DNA from: Hyaloperonospora brassicae
Taxonomy: Eukaryota > Oomycota > Peronosporomycetes > Peronosporales > Peronosporaceae
Reading direction: 5' to 3'
DNA: 64,000 nt
Assembly: GCA_947650285.1 (NCBI GenBank)
Contig: CANTFL010000482.1
Location: 1-64,000, forward strand
Under the pieces are notes generated by a model. It saw nothing but the letters and a program-made list of their open reading frames with translations. It did not search any database and was not told the DNA's origin. Position numbers and translations under genes: made by a program. Each line of letters opens with the position of its first letter. Positions within the stretch are counted from its first letter, which is position 1. This document shows, piece after piece, positions 46,306 through 59,420 of the stretch.

Positions 46306-47110
46306 CTACTCACCTTCTGTACCCGTCTTATAGCTGGCTGCGCACCTACGTGTGGAATCGTGTCGATGGAAAACTTGACCGTGTTTGTGATGGGGGGTGG
46401 AGGTGATCGTATAGAAGTCTTTACACAACCACGACGATACTAGTTGTAGCGCGTCATGAGTAACCAGTCCTTGACGAGAGCCATGTACATAATGAAATAC
46501 CTAATTCGCATGAACTTCTGACCACAAAAAGCCGTTTTGCTTTTTTGTTTTTTCCATTTTCTTTACTTTGTTGATGCTTCATAATGAAAGCTTAAAATTT
46601 GTTGAGAGTACTTATCCCCCATCCAAACATTCCTGGATACTACCTACATGAAGTATGCAAGTTATGCTCCGATCGATGCCAATAACAAATCCTGGAAGAG
46701 AAGTCGACCAATGTTCTTTAAAGAGATCATTAAGCTAATCTCAAGATTTAAAAAACCCAACCAAACCACCCCTAGGCCTAACCTGGAATCTGATTATGCT
46801 GCTTCGTTGCGTCTAATCGCACTTATCGTCCTCATGTATGATATTAATCAATCACTATATTTTATATCGAAGAACAGCGATCGCGATAGCGCAATGTGTA
46901 GTAGACACAAATATTATGATGTGTGGTACACACCAAAACATGTAACTTAATTTTGTCCTTGATCGCGATGTGTGATACACACCAGCCGATGAATCGCTAT
47001 GTTGCCCTTGATCACGGATCACGGATCGCGGATCGAGATTGCATATTGTAAAATTCAATGAAATCTTGCTGCCAACGCGATCTTGTCGTCCTACGATAAA
47101 TTGCGGTAGA
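46306..47110 (-). repeat. Decayed LTR remnant of the same family
   Basis: Near 46318 the + strand reads tacccgtcttatagctggct..., then gtgtcgatggaaaacttgac and cgtgtttgtgatgggg. These match the minus-strand LTR landmark cccgtcggtggggcgg, followed by gaaaacttgaccgtgtttgc, in the LTR at 61698-62973. Further on, gatcgcgat words and gtgtggtacacacc dyads near 46880-47035 match the gatc-rich half. No pol sequence flanks it, so it is probably a solo LTR. Its ends are not defined. Confidence 0.6.
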
Positions 47111-50009
47111 GGAGCAAACAATCGATTGGTAGTTCATTAATACTAGATGAGCGACATTCGGTCTTCATGAATATATAACCGCCCGCAGACCGCGTTTTTT
47201 TCAACACATGCCCATTTTCATCACACCTCGACACGAGGTGGAGGATCGTATTTTAATGATTGTTTCACGTAATTTCATCGGTGTGACATAACTTAGAAAA
47301 ACATATACACTTATCATTTGCCATCTAGGATGTAGTAGAAGCGCGGTCAGTTTCATCACTAAATATCACTCGATCACTTTGCCACACCATGTATATATCC
47401 TTATTTAGCTCAAGATGCCGTAGATATTGTATCTCCGGGATTGAAACGTTTCTTTTTTGCTGCCTTTCAGCCATAAAGTCGACTTTTGCCCCATCCTTTG
47501 CAAATCATGAAATTAAGGTGTCGGAAATCTTTGTGTTGTACCGCTTTACCCTCATCTATTAATATCTATCAATAGCTTTCTTTTTCACCCCTTCGCAGTC
47601 TCAAGTCGAGCGCTACGAAGACTACTTCAAGACTTAGACTATTGTATCTATTTTATAATCACGGGATTAGTGACTGATATCCTCGCACGCGGGTATCAAC
47701 GAAATGTATACCTTATATATTACGTAGATCGAATGCAATCATTACAAAGAGTTTAACTTACTCATGATTAAATTGTCTCGTTGAAAAATACTATAAATCA
47801 AGCTAATTGGTGTTAGAAAGTGAACATTAAGTAAATGAATGACCTGTATAAACACACGCGCCAGACACGTTTTGGCCACCCGCCAGAGACCTCGTCGGTG
47901 GCTAGTCAATATAAAAGTGAGAACCACCTAACTTATATCTTTGTGTTGCCTAATACAACACAAAGAACCCTACTAACATTCTACGTAAGCTCTATTGTAG
48001 ATATAATCTCTGAGTCGATACAATTGCAACTTGCACTTTCAAACCTTATCGCCTATAATCATCCGTTTTGCCTTGGTACATCGAATTTATGCTAGAAAAG
48101 TGATTTTGACATCGTCATTGTCTCACTGTTTTCCTAATTTCACTAAATTCCAATTGTCTTTCCTACCGTAGCGCTAAAGTCTTATTCCTCATTGTACTTT
48201 ATTAAATTTGTTCGCTGAATAGTGCATGCTTTCGTGATCTAAACCTGCATAAACTTGACTAAATTAGTCACTCCGGTTTCATGGCTAGTGGTCATTTTCT
48301 TTTTTTACCCCGTGACATTAATCTTCCGATACAAGCTGGAAGAAGCTGAAAGAGAAAACGAGTTTATGTGATGTAACGACTTTTTAATGAGCGCCTTAAA
48401 CAAACAAATGTCCATTTAGTCGCACATTACCGGTGCATAAACGTGCGGTTTACCGGATATTTATTATATGATGGTAAATTTCCCAATTACAGAGAACCTT
48501 CTTTGGCTGCCTTTAAACAGTAAATTAAACGCTCATACTCTCTACTAAATCGCATTTTCTACATACGTGTAAATTTTCATTTTTCGTCACGCACTATTGA
48601 TTGAAGCATCTGTAGAAACACGCGAGGGATTGGTATAGAAGAGAATGCACGCTGTACCTTTTCTAAAATTATACGCAGTGGCTTGGGTCTTCTACCGCTT
48701 CTAAATTATCACTGGAATCGCCCTCGAGTCAGGTAGAAGCTATAAAGATGCTGGGCCGTCGTCTTTATCACCGCGTGCATTAGGCTTAATCTGCATGCTG
48801 TCCCGTGATGATAAAACCGCGCAGCTGCGGGGTTCATTTGTGTTCATACGAGTGTTTATTGTAACTCACCTACCAATATAGTAAAGTGTTGTGCTAGAGG
48901 ATCGAATTTAAAATTATGTGTGCCTGTTATATCTTATAATCCTAGAAAGCCGTACGGCCACAACCTTTTGACGTGGCTCCGCTCTAATCAATAGGATCCT
49001 ACGCAATGAGTAGTCGTTCAATTATAATGTCGCTATTAGGAACTAGAAAATGACTACCTAACGCAAAAATAAAACAACATGGCATAAATCGAGTGTACTT
49101 GGTATTTCAGCATATACGCTGTGCCTCCATGTATCGAAGAGTGTCGAAGCTATGGAAGTCGTCTGCAAGATTATAGTATTATGTACAATTATGTTTACTT
49201 TGCAATTGTTGAAGTCTTACGCAGTTGTTCTATAGAATACCCACGCCTTGTTATTGTGTGGACAATACTGCATTGCAAACAAAATGCAGCCAAGTTTACT
49301 GCGGGGTGCTTTTAAATGATAATTTCGCCACACAATAATGAGGCGCTTAGTAAAGCGAAGAAGTGCGGGGCAGCAGTCGAGTTGATCGTCATTCGTTATC
49401 GTATGTATTCTTGTTCAAGGATGCCTAGCAATCATAAACTTTGGCTTAATGAAAACTATAATTGTTAATTGTTAAGTAAGGAATTTAAATAGCAATTTAC
49501 ACTGTAGAAACTTATTCGACAGATGTAATGTATTAATACTAACTTTTAATCCCCATCTGTGAAATACCGACAAAATCAACTTCAACACCTCATCCTTATA
49601 AAGCATTTATTTTTCAGGCTTTTTAAATGCTAGATCAATTTGTTCCCTGCATCGACAATGCAAGTGTCAGTTCCGCTATAGTTGACCGTACAATGAAGCC
49701 TAGAAGAACATGTGATCGTTAGTTTCAATATCTTACAATTCGAGTGGCATAATAGTCTCATCCTGCGCTTTTAATTATGGATAATTGACGGTATGGGTTC
49801 TTTTCGGTCCTTTATCAGAGCTAATATCTTATGTATAGTATCTCCAATATCTGGAAAAGATATTGAAGCCGTTATATATCAGCTCTCCTGTAATTTGACG
49901 GGCTGAGTATTATTTTCTGTTTGTATACTGGACCATATAACTTTTCCACATAGGTATTTGTCTCTCTTTTCCAAGCCAATTTGAAGCCTCTTCGTTTTTT
50001 ATAGATCAA
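47111..50009. other. AT-rich interval, no recognisable gene
   Basis: I see nothing supportable here. Open frames are under about 90 codons (the longest is 47835-48095 on +), have no motif, and are surrounded by frequent stops. Confidence 0.6.
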
Positions 50010-51075
50010 TGTTGTGGAGTGGAGAACTCTTGCTTGATAGGTAGATCTCAACTCTCTACTGGCGCCCGGAATATTAAATAACGGAGATATTACTTCAATT
50101 ACATGCTGCAAACCTTGATAACCTTGTGTATTCGTCGGTGGGGCTAGTTTTTCTCTTCCATGTGGAGTCAATGCCTAACATGAACGTGATTGAGATTGGG
50201 ACTATCGAGTGGAATTCTTCACACGATAGCGTATATTGTGGGTGGGTCTTTCTTTGAGCTGCCCCGATCTGGTTCAGATCGCTTTTTTCAACGTTGGTGC
50301 TTGATCTGCGTGCCTACTGACCAATTGGACCGCCTCGCGATCTTGCACCCGGTGCTTTTACTTGTTTGCAACTTCTAAATGCAGTTGAAATTTTGCTTTG
50401 AGAGTCCTTGATACCTGACCAAAAGGGTTAGGGTTCAACACTTGATTTCATTACGCAACTTCTACTGAAATCGGGTGACCAACAGTTCAAATTAGAGGAA
50501 AATTCGACACATTCACTTCGAGTAAAATCGAACTCTGCATAATGTAAACCAATCGAACAAAAAAAACCATCACGTCACTATGCCTATCTGTATCACGGAC
50601 ATCTGAGACCACGCGTCTTCCTTTCCAGAAGATCGTACCCTTATACCTTTATGACCAACACCTAGTGCGCCCTCTCTTGAATCTTGGCGTGGTCCACATC
50701 CGATTTGTACGCAACTGTCTTTAGACTCGTGATCTAGTGTTGGGGTTACAATCTAGTGTTAATATCGCGATCTCGCATTGGTATCAAATCTCGTGTTGGG
50801 ATCACGATCTCGTATTTGAATCACGAGCTCGTGTTGCAATTGCGATATCGTGCTGAGAACACGGCCTCTGTTAATATCCACATGTATTTACGTAATCGAT
50901 CTGGAGCTAATTATATTTTCCTGTTTTTTACACCAATGAAATCGCGATCGGTTGAGCTTAAGTGCTTGATCGCGAGCCATCCGCCCGTTACAGCTTGTAT
51001 CCTCCAGTCAAACCCCTTTCAGTATTAACTGACGATGGCGATCCGTCCGCTTTCGAGCCACTTCGACTGTAATAG
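50010..51075 (-). repeat. 3' LTR of element C, decayed
   Basis: On the minus strand it ends ctccactccacaaca at 50010. Landmarks going up: cgcccggaatattaaataacgg (near 50065), the gtcggtggggc block near 50130, ctgaccaattggaccgcctc near 50320, and many gatc/cgat words with atctcgtgttgggatcacg near 50790. The upper end is guessed from ccacttcgactgtaatag near 51060, which resembles the LTR start of B. Confidence 0.6.
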
Positions 51076-51429
51076 TTCTTGGTCTCTTTATTACAATCTT
51101 GCCTCGTTAGCCGACAATATTTCGATCTAGCTGTGCATCCTTGGCAATTTGATAGTGTTGCTCATCTTCAGATATATTTAGACCTTCGGAATGGCTGACT
51201 ACGCCACATCAGATCCCTTCTATAAACCCAACGTGATATCGACAGTCGCCTTTAAAGACCCCAACGGCAAATATTGTCACTTCGTTTTCCTCCATTCCTT
51301 TCTTTTAGGACGCTTCCACACTGGTGCTAGCCAAAATTGCCACTCCGTGGACACCTCACTGTTAACCTAAAAATATGTTTTTATTGAAAATATCACCTCA
51401 ATCTCCATCGCATGTTCGCCTCCAATCCA

Positions 51430-53470
51430 GCCTCCGGATATCCCCGTAACCATAGTCGACGTCCCGCGTTCCCGTCCGAGAGGGATCGTTTTGCTTCCTA
51501 CCGCACGCGTGGGTGCATCTACTAAGACCGGCCGCGCATCGTATATAGAAGCGATTAATTCGCAATTTCTTCAACTATATCAGCAATAGAATGTCATGAA
51601 AATCTATGCCGGTATTGAAAATACGTTGATTTTAACAAATCGCCCGCAAATGTCATCTGGAACGTTATTTTCAGGAGCTTTGAGTGTCCGCATAGTCTTA
51701 CGTCAATTTTTTCTAAGGCAAGTTCGATGGCTTGTGTGCACGATTTAAAAAGAATCTCGACGCTTGAGACGTTCTGATAAGATCTGGAAAACTTTTAAGA
51801 TCAGACCTCCGAGAATTACACACTAGAAATTACAGCTTCTGAAGACCTTTTGACCGCTTTATATCGCGCTAGAAAAATTCATCCGCGCTATTGCTGGGAT
51901 TTGAACATTGAACGAGGCTTAAGATCTCTTGCTAGCTATGCGTGAGCACTTTCGGATCGTCTCCACCGAGTACAATACAAGAGATCTTAGTACAAGACGG
52001 CGTACATCCTCTCCCAAAATAAGCTCCGTAGCTTTTTTGACCGCATGACAGACCTTGTTGTTAAACGGCGCCAAGTAAGATCCAACGTTGCTGCCTAGAT
52101 TCAGAGCAAGATCGGCTGTGTCACGTATTTCTAGACCGAGACCACGTTATCACTCAGCTGCGTTTTGAGATATCTAAGCTGACTCCAAGCGTCACCGCGC
52201 AATCCGAGATTATCTCAAATTGCAATATTGGATGGCTTTAGTGAGAAATGGGGACCTTGTACCGATGTCGACCCAATTGGCGTCGACTAATCACCTCTTG
52301 GGGCTGATTCGCGTCGAAATATTTTGGACTTCACTTAGCATAGCCGTTGATATCTGCACCATACCGCGCCCCTACAGACTCAGCCCGTTTTTTAAAGAAT
52401 CACCGAGCCCTAATCTATAGCTCCGATCTACCCATATTTCTGACTCTAGGGGATCGAGAGATCCCAAGATTGTTACAATGCCGAGGATTCTCACCTCACC
52501 CATAAGTTGGGTAAGTCTAGACTCCGCCGCTCAGACCCTCTAGCCTCTGAAGACGAAAAAAACCACAGGATTCAAAATACGATTCACCCAACTTTATCAA
52601 AATTGAAATTTTCCTCTCGTCGACAAGCATCCGGTTTTAAATTCTAGCTCTTGGCCAGATTGTCCACCGCTTCGTTCATCGTGGCTTATTCTGGTTGTCA
52701 ATGCGCATTTTAGACCTAAATCGACCTCGGTCGATCGACAGCGTCTAGGATATTCCGCTTGGCTTCATACGGCAAGGCTTTTAAGGATTCCGAGAGGACA
52801 ATTAGATTCACAGACATCACACGATCATCCGTTGACCAGATGCTGTCACCTTCAGAATGCGGAGATCTGCCTCGAGTCAAGGTCGGTCAGGATGAGTGGT
52901 CTCAAAGATACTTAGATTGTGTGCCTGGACTCTCCGTATCAGTCACTCCCTGGTCGACACGGAAAGTACTCTGGACTAGGGTTGTCGCTTTTTACGTCGA
53001 CTACGTTTCTGAATAATTTGCTAGACCAAAACGATACCCTCTTCTGGCATTAAAGATTTGTAAAATGCCACTCCTTGTATATAAATAGACCTTTAAATTC
53101 GTATCGATGGCTTAGATCGAATCGTTGTGCCCCTGGATACGCTGCAAAAGTTTCTTTTCACACATCGCGCCAATTTGTTTCTCTCAATGATGATGTTCGA
53201 ACCAGCTTGCCACCTTAAATCAAGAGTACAAAGATAAAAGCTGGAAATTCCTATAGTAGTCGACACATGTGGTCTTCGTCTACCGCTAGCATCGACACGA
53301 TGAACGATGGATGGAAAAATTTATCAAAAGAGGAAGCAGAGACGATCGCGATCGAAATCCCAATGGAAGGCTATCCTTTTGTTCATATTAGAAGGCATGA
53401 TTGCGGACACTGAGATCTAATTTTATTTTGATTCTATTCTCCGTTGGACCTTCCATCGTTAACGAGGTGT
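51430..53470 (+). pseudogene. Antisense coding unit of element C (remnant)
   Basis: The same unit as in A and B, on the strand opposite to C's pol. Near 51490 the + strand gives RPRGIVLLPTARVGAST, matching HVVLPSSRVGAAS in B. The segment 52759-53016 has LSPSECGDLPRVKVGQDEWS and VTPWSTRKVLWTRVVAF, matching the ATRVPRDQW and PWSSRRVSYTSV blocks. Near 53390 EGMIADTEI, a stop, then FYFDSILRWTFH matches GMIDG-CDLD. The coiled-coil middle is too decayed to read. Order and orientation are conserved, which shows that the unit was part of the ancestral element. Confidence 0.7.
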
Positions 53471-53864
53471 CATCATGGTATCCAGGTTATGAACGTAGAG
53501 ATTGAGTAGTCCCCAATATTCTATTTGCTCTTTACCAGCTGGATGTCGCTGAGCCGTATGAGTATCAGACTCGCTCTTCATTTGTAACTCACCCTAAATC
53601 ATTGACCACAAGGCTGGCCGGCAATTCTCTCCCTGTGTGATGGAAAGATCGGTGCACATAGCTTTATAACTAATAGTTCCGTTTCGATCTCTAATCTTGT
53701 GTTCTTCTTAAGATTAATTCTATAGCATTTAAGATCGTCGATACAAGACACGAAAGTATCTGCGCGATCTACAGTATCCCACTTATGTTAAATGAGGCTC
53801 ATTAACCACCTCATACTTCTTTCTTGTATGCCAATCTCCACCCGCCTTTCATTTTTGTAAGCTC

Positions 53865-54060
53865 TCAATCTCCACATCGTGAGATTGTATTAATAAACCG
53901 ATTTCTTCTCACCAGATCCCGTTCAAAATCTTGCAACAACGCAGCGTAGTTCAGATCAGCTTCGACGATCCAGGTCGGATCGCCGTCGTTATTCCACCCC
54001 ACCAGGTTTTGTTTATGTATTTGTCTATAATCGGTCATGCGACCCAATCGCACGTCCAAA
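53865..54060 (-). pseudogene. Chromodomain remnant, element C
   Basis: The 64-codon minus frame has MDVRLGRMTDYRQIHKQN and WIVEADLNYAALLQDFERD, then VRRNRF. It matches the end of the A chromodomain (SWVDEADLKC, VRKNRFEV) and the B copy (DEVDLNYKALLQ). The W-K-G core has become VGWNNDGD. It lies just upstream (minus sense) of the end of the antisense unit, as in A and B. Confidence 0.75.
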
Positions 54061-54195
54061 TCCTTTCCACCTCCTATTTAGCGGCATCTAAATCGTTCTG
54101 CTAACAATATTTCAGTAGAAGCGAATCACCACAATCAACGTGACCTCCACTTGTAACTACCAGCCTACTATTCAGATCGTAGAGAATTTTATTAC

Positions 54196-55360
54196 TCATT
54201 TTACTTGGAAACGTGCACGATCGATAAACATCTGTATGGTGTCCATACGATCTCTAAATGAACCACATCGTCCCCTAATAGATGATTCACTCGAAACGGT
54301 CCATCCCACATACATACCATCTTGCGAAAGTATCCATCTTTGGCTTGTTTTAAATAAAGCCACACATGCATGTCGCACTCCATATTAAGAGAACTCTTGG
54401 CTGATTTATGTCGATCAGCTCGATTTTATACCGCGATCTTGGGACGCTAGTTCCTTACCGCTAGTGCTTGCTTGGACTATTTCCCAATGATATATCGTCA
54501 TATTATCGGGTACGAATCGTGTGTGTTAATATTTCATAGGGGTAGATCTGCCTATATTTCAAACTAGTATCCCAAAAGTGGATCGGATAAATCAACGTAA
54601 TTTTGCGCACAAAATATTGAGTCAAATTGAAAGCAAAAGTCAACCTTTCAGCATACTCTTCATGATAGTTTTGATCTACATCTGCGACATACATCTTGAT
54701 AGATTTAATAGGCATATGCACCATGAGCTCTGATTTTACTAATTCCTTGAGGGCGGTATGTTATAGTCGCACGTTGCTTTTAGACTGCAATCTTGGTAAA
54801 TGCTAGAAAGAATTCTGACATGAATACTAGTTCCCGATCACCAAATGTCACTCTAATTTGCATAAATCGTTGGAACACGCAACTCTTTAAAATTTCAGAA
54901 ATTGTCTGCGCGGTTCTTGACGAACTTGATCTTGCATTCACATATACAGATTTTAATTTTAGGTATTACAATATTACATAAAAACCCTTTACTTGACCGC
55001 GGAAACGACCGTAGTGATTTATTGCGACCATCTAAATAGGTTTACAGATTATATTTCTACTGGTAATCCTATAGGGATGGTAGGCAGCCGCTGTCCGTTT
55101 GTCCAATCTACACATTCGTCTACATACCGTTGGACGGTCCGAAACAGTCACCTTAACTAGAAATCTAGTAAATTCGCTAATATTTCCTTTCCACCCCTTG
55201 GTGGGTTCCTTTTCAACTCAAACAATAATGGTGCAAAAAGTCTTGCTACAACGATTTAGGTATCACGAGACGAATTATCAACTTTCGATCTTCAGGTCAT
55301 TTTGAAGAACGGGCGCAGTTTATAGCGATCTACTTTCGTCCAATTACAATTCTGGAGCAA
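54196..55360 (-). pseudogene. Integrase remnant, element C
   Basis: LFRTVQRYVDECVDWTNG can be read on the minus strand near 55140-55085, matching the zinc block with the second Cys replaced by Trp. The 54724-54503 segment has IKMYVADVDQNYHEEYAERL and AFNLTQYFVRKITLIYP, matching the C-terminal half of the core in A and B. The 54383-54196 segments (KMVCMWDGPFRVNHLLGDDV) fit the region before the chromodomain. There are many stops. Confidence 0.72.
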
Positions 55361-55739
55361 TACGGACTTGTGTCTTTGCATATTTCACGCTCGAGTGGGT
55401 CACATCACCTATAAGTTAATCCTTTACTTATGAGATCCTTTCTTTCTACTCTTGAGCCTGCTTTATTTGCCCTATATAAATCGGTTGTAAGACTTCTTTG
55501 CGTTTTTCTTCGAAAAAACTGCGTCTTCGCAACGCTATACTATTTTTTGCATCCATTTTCATCACTCGTTGTGCTTTTTATAGCAGGGTCTGCTCATCAC
55601 ATCAATTAAATGATTTTCTACTTGAACCTTTCTGCCCGAGGGTACGATGGTACCTCTTTTTGTTGCGAGCATGTGCTAGCTAATCAATCGTCACTTTGAT
55701 TCCCTTCCTGGTTCATTAATAAAATTTACTGCTTCGTCC

Positions 55740-56110
55740 ACGACTGAAGTATTTACATTACCTTGCTTCGTAAAAGCTGTAAACTTAGTACTTTGCAATC
55801 GATCTCACGTGAAGTGACGGATCACCGAGTTAAATCTCCACATATGATGATTTATTCGTTGTTTAACTAATCAAAATATCATACCCTATCAATATACCAC
55901 ATTATTTGGCTGCGTTAAAAGCTGAATCCTTGTAATGTTCTAAAGCGGCAGCCATTATAGTAAACGCCGGAAGGTTATAAACGATCGCGCTATTGGCTCC
56001 AATATTCCGTTTAATACAAGCCGATCTGTCAAAACTAACCACCAGAATATTTTCTTTTAATTTAGCCGTAGATGGAATTATATCTATCGTTTGCCTTTAC
56101 TGTTTCTTCG
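55740..56110 (-). pseudogene. Archaeal-like RNase H remnant, element C
   Basis: On the minus strand near 56045 VVSFDRSACIKRNIGANSAI corresponds to VVIFDGSVRTKHKGGAYSAI in B, with the first Asp kept. The matching IICGD region lies near 55850 (catatgatgatt on +). Stops interrupt the frame. Confidence 0.65.
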
Positions 56111-56459
56111 AAGCGAAAGCGATATAGATATCGCCTACCTCAGATTAAGGGGGGGGTAAATTAGATGCGACGGCACCGAATATTGTATTTTCCTGTATCT
56201 CGCACCTCCTAATTTCCAACGTTCAATTCGATATCAACGAGGCCCATATACCATACCCCAAAAGAACAGAGGATATAACTGACCAGGCAAGGGTTGAATA
56301 ATTTATGATCACGTTGATCTCTCGGGACACCAGCATGTAATATTAATATAATTATTTTTAAACATATTTATTTAAATTTTTAAGAAAATAAATAATTAGG
56401 AATTATATCAGTATGTTTTCCACACATTTAAATTTCTAAGTAGGGCTAAAACCACGTTC

Positions 56460-56640
56460 TATTTTATGACGTAATGATTTGCGTTAGGCTTAATTGTGAG
56501 GCTTACAAACGTCGCCAACCAGTAAACACCATCGTTTTCTTGCAACAAGGATAATAACTCGGCCAACTTCCTTGTATTTACTGCGAGCACCGGAACCGAT
56601 TCGGGCGAATAGCTAGATGATCGAGGCAATGGTGATGTTG
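56460..56640 (-). pseudogene. First RNase H remnant, element C
   Basis: The minus strand reads PESVPVLAVNTRKLAELL, then QENDGVYW, collinear with the RNase H start in A and B. The catalytic Asp position is Asn. The rest of the domain is not readable. Confidence 0.62.
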
Positions 56641-56991
56641 GACCTTAACATGGTGAATGCAATTGTATCTTTTTATTACCGATTTCTTGCGATTAGATCA
56701 CGTTGACTCTCTTCACACATGTATTAGTCGCAATCTTCTTGACCCTTTTCAGATAGTTGTGACAACGACATGTATGTGGCGGATTTCACAAATCTCGACA
56801 TCCCTCGATTTGTACAGCACTGACGCGGGAATCGCAAGTCTTCGATATACCTGCTATAATAATTGGACTGCGTAAGAATGGTCTAGTCGAGTCGAAAAAT
56901 TGTGGGTATGGGAATAATTATCAGGAGCCCCAGATCTTAAAGATGAGCTTTTGATCAATCCAATGACACCTGATGGCTGAAGTAGTCAAAT

Positions 56992-57190
56992 TTGCGCCGT
57001 CTTCGGAAAAGTTTGGATAAGCTATTGACAAGTCCCATCAACCGCACACTGCTGGCAACCGTTCTACCTCGTTCTACAGAGAGATACAAATTGTATCTGG
57101 GATCGATATATCGTCAAAATAAAATAATCTGCCCAGTAATGACGGCGATCGGTCCGTTTCAAGTTCTCCTTCCGTAAACGCATCAGTCAT
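56992..57190 (-). pseudogene. RT active-site remnant, element C
   Basis: YFDDISI is encoded on the minus strand at about 57121-57104. On the + strand the flanks align with B's ctcgttcatacagg and ggttccccttctgtgaacac as ctcgttctacagag and agttctccttccgtaaacgc. The rest of RT cannot be followed with confidence. Confidence 0.55.
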
Positions 57191-57534
57191 CGTAAGCTGA
57201 CCTATAGCCGTCATATCAGTGTTTTACATGCGTTCTAAAGATACCTCAATATCAGTAAAAATACTGATTCTACCGCAACGGGTCAGCCTACGATCATAAG
57301 GTATGATTTAAGAGCAATGTCAATAAATCACTAGTAATTTTATGGGATTTTCTCCAGTAAATACCTTATCCATTTCAACTCAAGCAAAATGAAGGGATAA
57401 TATAAGCAGGAATCATTCTCTCCCTTTATCCAAGGTCCGTCCGTTAGACATAGAATCTCTTCGGCTAAATCCAAACTAATACCTGGCAAACCGATAATAT
57501 CTATAACCAGTATGGCTTCCTACCATCTTAATTT

Positions 57535-57801
57535 CTAACTCATACGTCGAAGGAGTATACTTACAATCTGTACGACGTGAAATTTATCCTCGTCCGTCCC
57601 ATAGCGATTGTTTTGTAGGGTATACCGGTACATATAGTCCTTCTTACGATCTGGTGCTGCTCTCTTCAAGTAGGGCTCACAAATCCCTCCCTGGTCATAA
57701 TTATCGTATCGCAGGACGGGCAGTGCGTAGCAGACTGGAAAGCCTAACGAATAGTTGATGGGGAATTCAACTTCTTCTAAAGGCCATAACAGCGGTACCA
57801 A
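57535..57801 (-). other. Unassigned 88-codon open frame inside element C
   Basis: The frame contains FPVCYALPVLRYDNYDQGG and KDYMYRYTLQNNRYGTDEDK. It lies between the RT and protease remnants, where A and B have a linker, but I see no similarity to that linker. It may be inserted foreign DNA or a chance frame. I do not recognise it. Confidence 0.25.
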
Positions 57802-57978
57802 GGCTACCGGGGTGATACCAGTGCATCTAGTAGTTAATTATTCAAGGAACTCAGGTTGGATGATTAAGGGTTGTAAACGGCTCCACTTACATGAAACGAG
57901 CGGTGCTTATCCAAGGCACCAGTATGCAGCCCCTAAGGTTATGCAGGCATGATCCCATATCCTAAAACATTCATGCAT

Positions 57979-58182
57979 CTATATTTCAAAAATTATCCAT
58001 CCTACCTTACCTGCAAAGTGAGTGTCGATGGTTGATATATACGTGCTGAAACCAAACACAATAGTAGCACCCTCGTTGTTGATTTTGCCTACCGCTTTCT
58101 CTTGCTTGAATCTTCTTCGCGGAGTGTGATACTTCAAATGTCCGTGTGATTCTTCTTGGGCTAGATCGACCTCCATTGTCAT
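57979..58182 (-). pseudogene. Protease remnant, element C
   Basis: The 67-codon frame has MEVDLAQEESHGHLKYHTP and KAVGKINNEGATIVFGFSTY, closely matching MELDLAQGESRGYWKYHTPG and KAVGKINNEKVTMLFDSGAE in A. The catalytic DSGA is changed to GFST. A few stops follow. Confidence 0.85.
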
Positions 58183-58479
58183 GGGTAATCAGGTATAATA
58201 ATCTATTTTCGTCACACTGACGATTAGAGGGGAAATGGTAGGACCGTCGCGAAGATTAGCGATCGGATCAGTCGGATCGTTGAGTCGAGATCCCTCTGAT
58301 ATTTCCTAACAAAATATAGATGCAAATCCTAGAACGCTTAGCTTGTACCAGATTAAAACATGGCGTGCGTCCTAATTTTATATCTGTTCGAATTTGGTGG
58401 AAATCTTTCGGCGTACTTGCTGGGAAAGCACAAAATTTCACATCAAAGTGTAGAAGTCATCCATGAGGCATTACTACCG

Positions 58480-59420
58480 ACGTGTATCTCTTCACAAGCT
58501 GCTTACACGTGCAGGAATTTGTTCGATTGATGTCCTTCGCGGTCTTTCTTTTAGAAATGCAATTGCTAATAACAGACAAGATCGCAATGTTACTTTGATC
58601 CGCCGTGGATGCAACCAATATAAATCATGATGCGATCCGTTTCAGAAGGATTCCCATCTCGATTAGCGCCTTGATCCCCCAGAAAGGTTTGTGCAGTCCG
58701 AGGTTGCGGCCACAACTACATACTGTGATTTGACAACCCCTTCTAACCGGCTAATGTCTGAATCCGAGTCAATGTCTTCGATCGCTAAACGACGACCCTT
58801 CAATGTACGTAATGGCTAATCCAGTGTAATGAAATTAAGTGGCGTAGTTGACCCTAAAAGTTATTCGATACCGTTGATACTTCAGCTCGTGAACTTTTCA
58901 AATATTTGCTAGCACGTACTGTATGCCCCATCTCATCTGTTTCTCAAAGACTTAACCATTTCATTTGTTATTGATCCTAATCATCAAGCGTTCCAAAAAT
59001 ATGGTCCACATTTTTACGAAGTACGTCTGACGATCCATCTCAAATTCGTATGTTCGCTCTTATAACCGCTGATTTCAAGCAATACAAATACTCCGATGGC
59101 GTTTATTTTTATTGCTTCTTTTGTAGTAATGCTAAGTATCAACCGATATACCGTTTTCTTAATATTGCACACAAAAACGTTTCGACAGATTCTTTCACGA
59201 TGAAGAATAATTCACCTTAGCTGGTTAAATTATTGTCGCGCAAAAGTTGTTAGGAGATCTTTAAATATATTGCAGTTCTCCTGATATGCGACTTGATTCC
59301 GGATAAATACGGAATTCACCTTGCTGGCCACGCTACTGGCCCAGTCTAAATCTTTGTCCTTCGCAATAAATTCTCCAGATTTGTGATCGTAGACATCCAA
59401 TTCTGCGTAGCGCTAGGTCC
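58480..59420 (-). pseudogene. gag core and zinc-finger remnants, element C
   Basis: On the minus strand near 59400-59320 AKDKDLDWASSVASKVNSVF, then IRNQ, aligns with GRDRDEDRTRSWISKVKSAF, then LRDQ, in A. Cys/His-rich traces occur near 58560-58480, where the zinc knuckles are expected. No open frame survives. Confidence 0.55.

Noticed and set aside
43191..50009. A fourth full element between the LTR remnants at 46.3 and 50.0 kb
   Set aside because: I could not find any gag, protease, RT, RNase H or integrase block on either strand in this interval.
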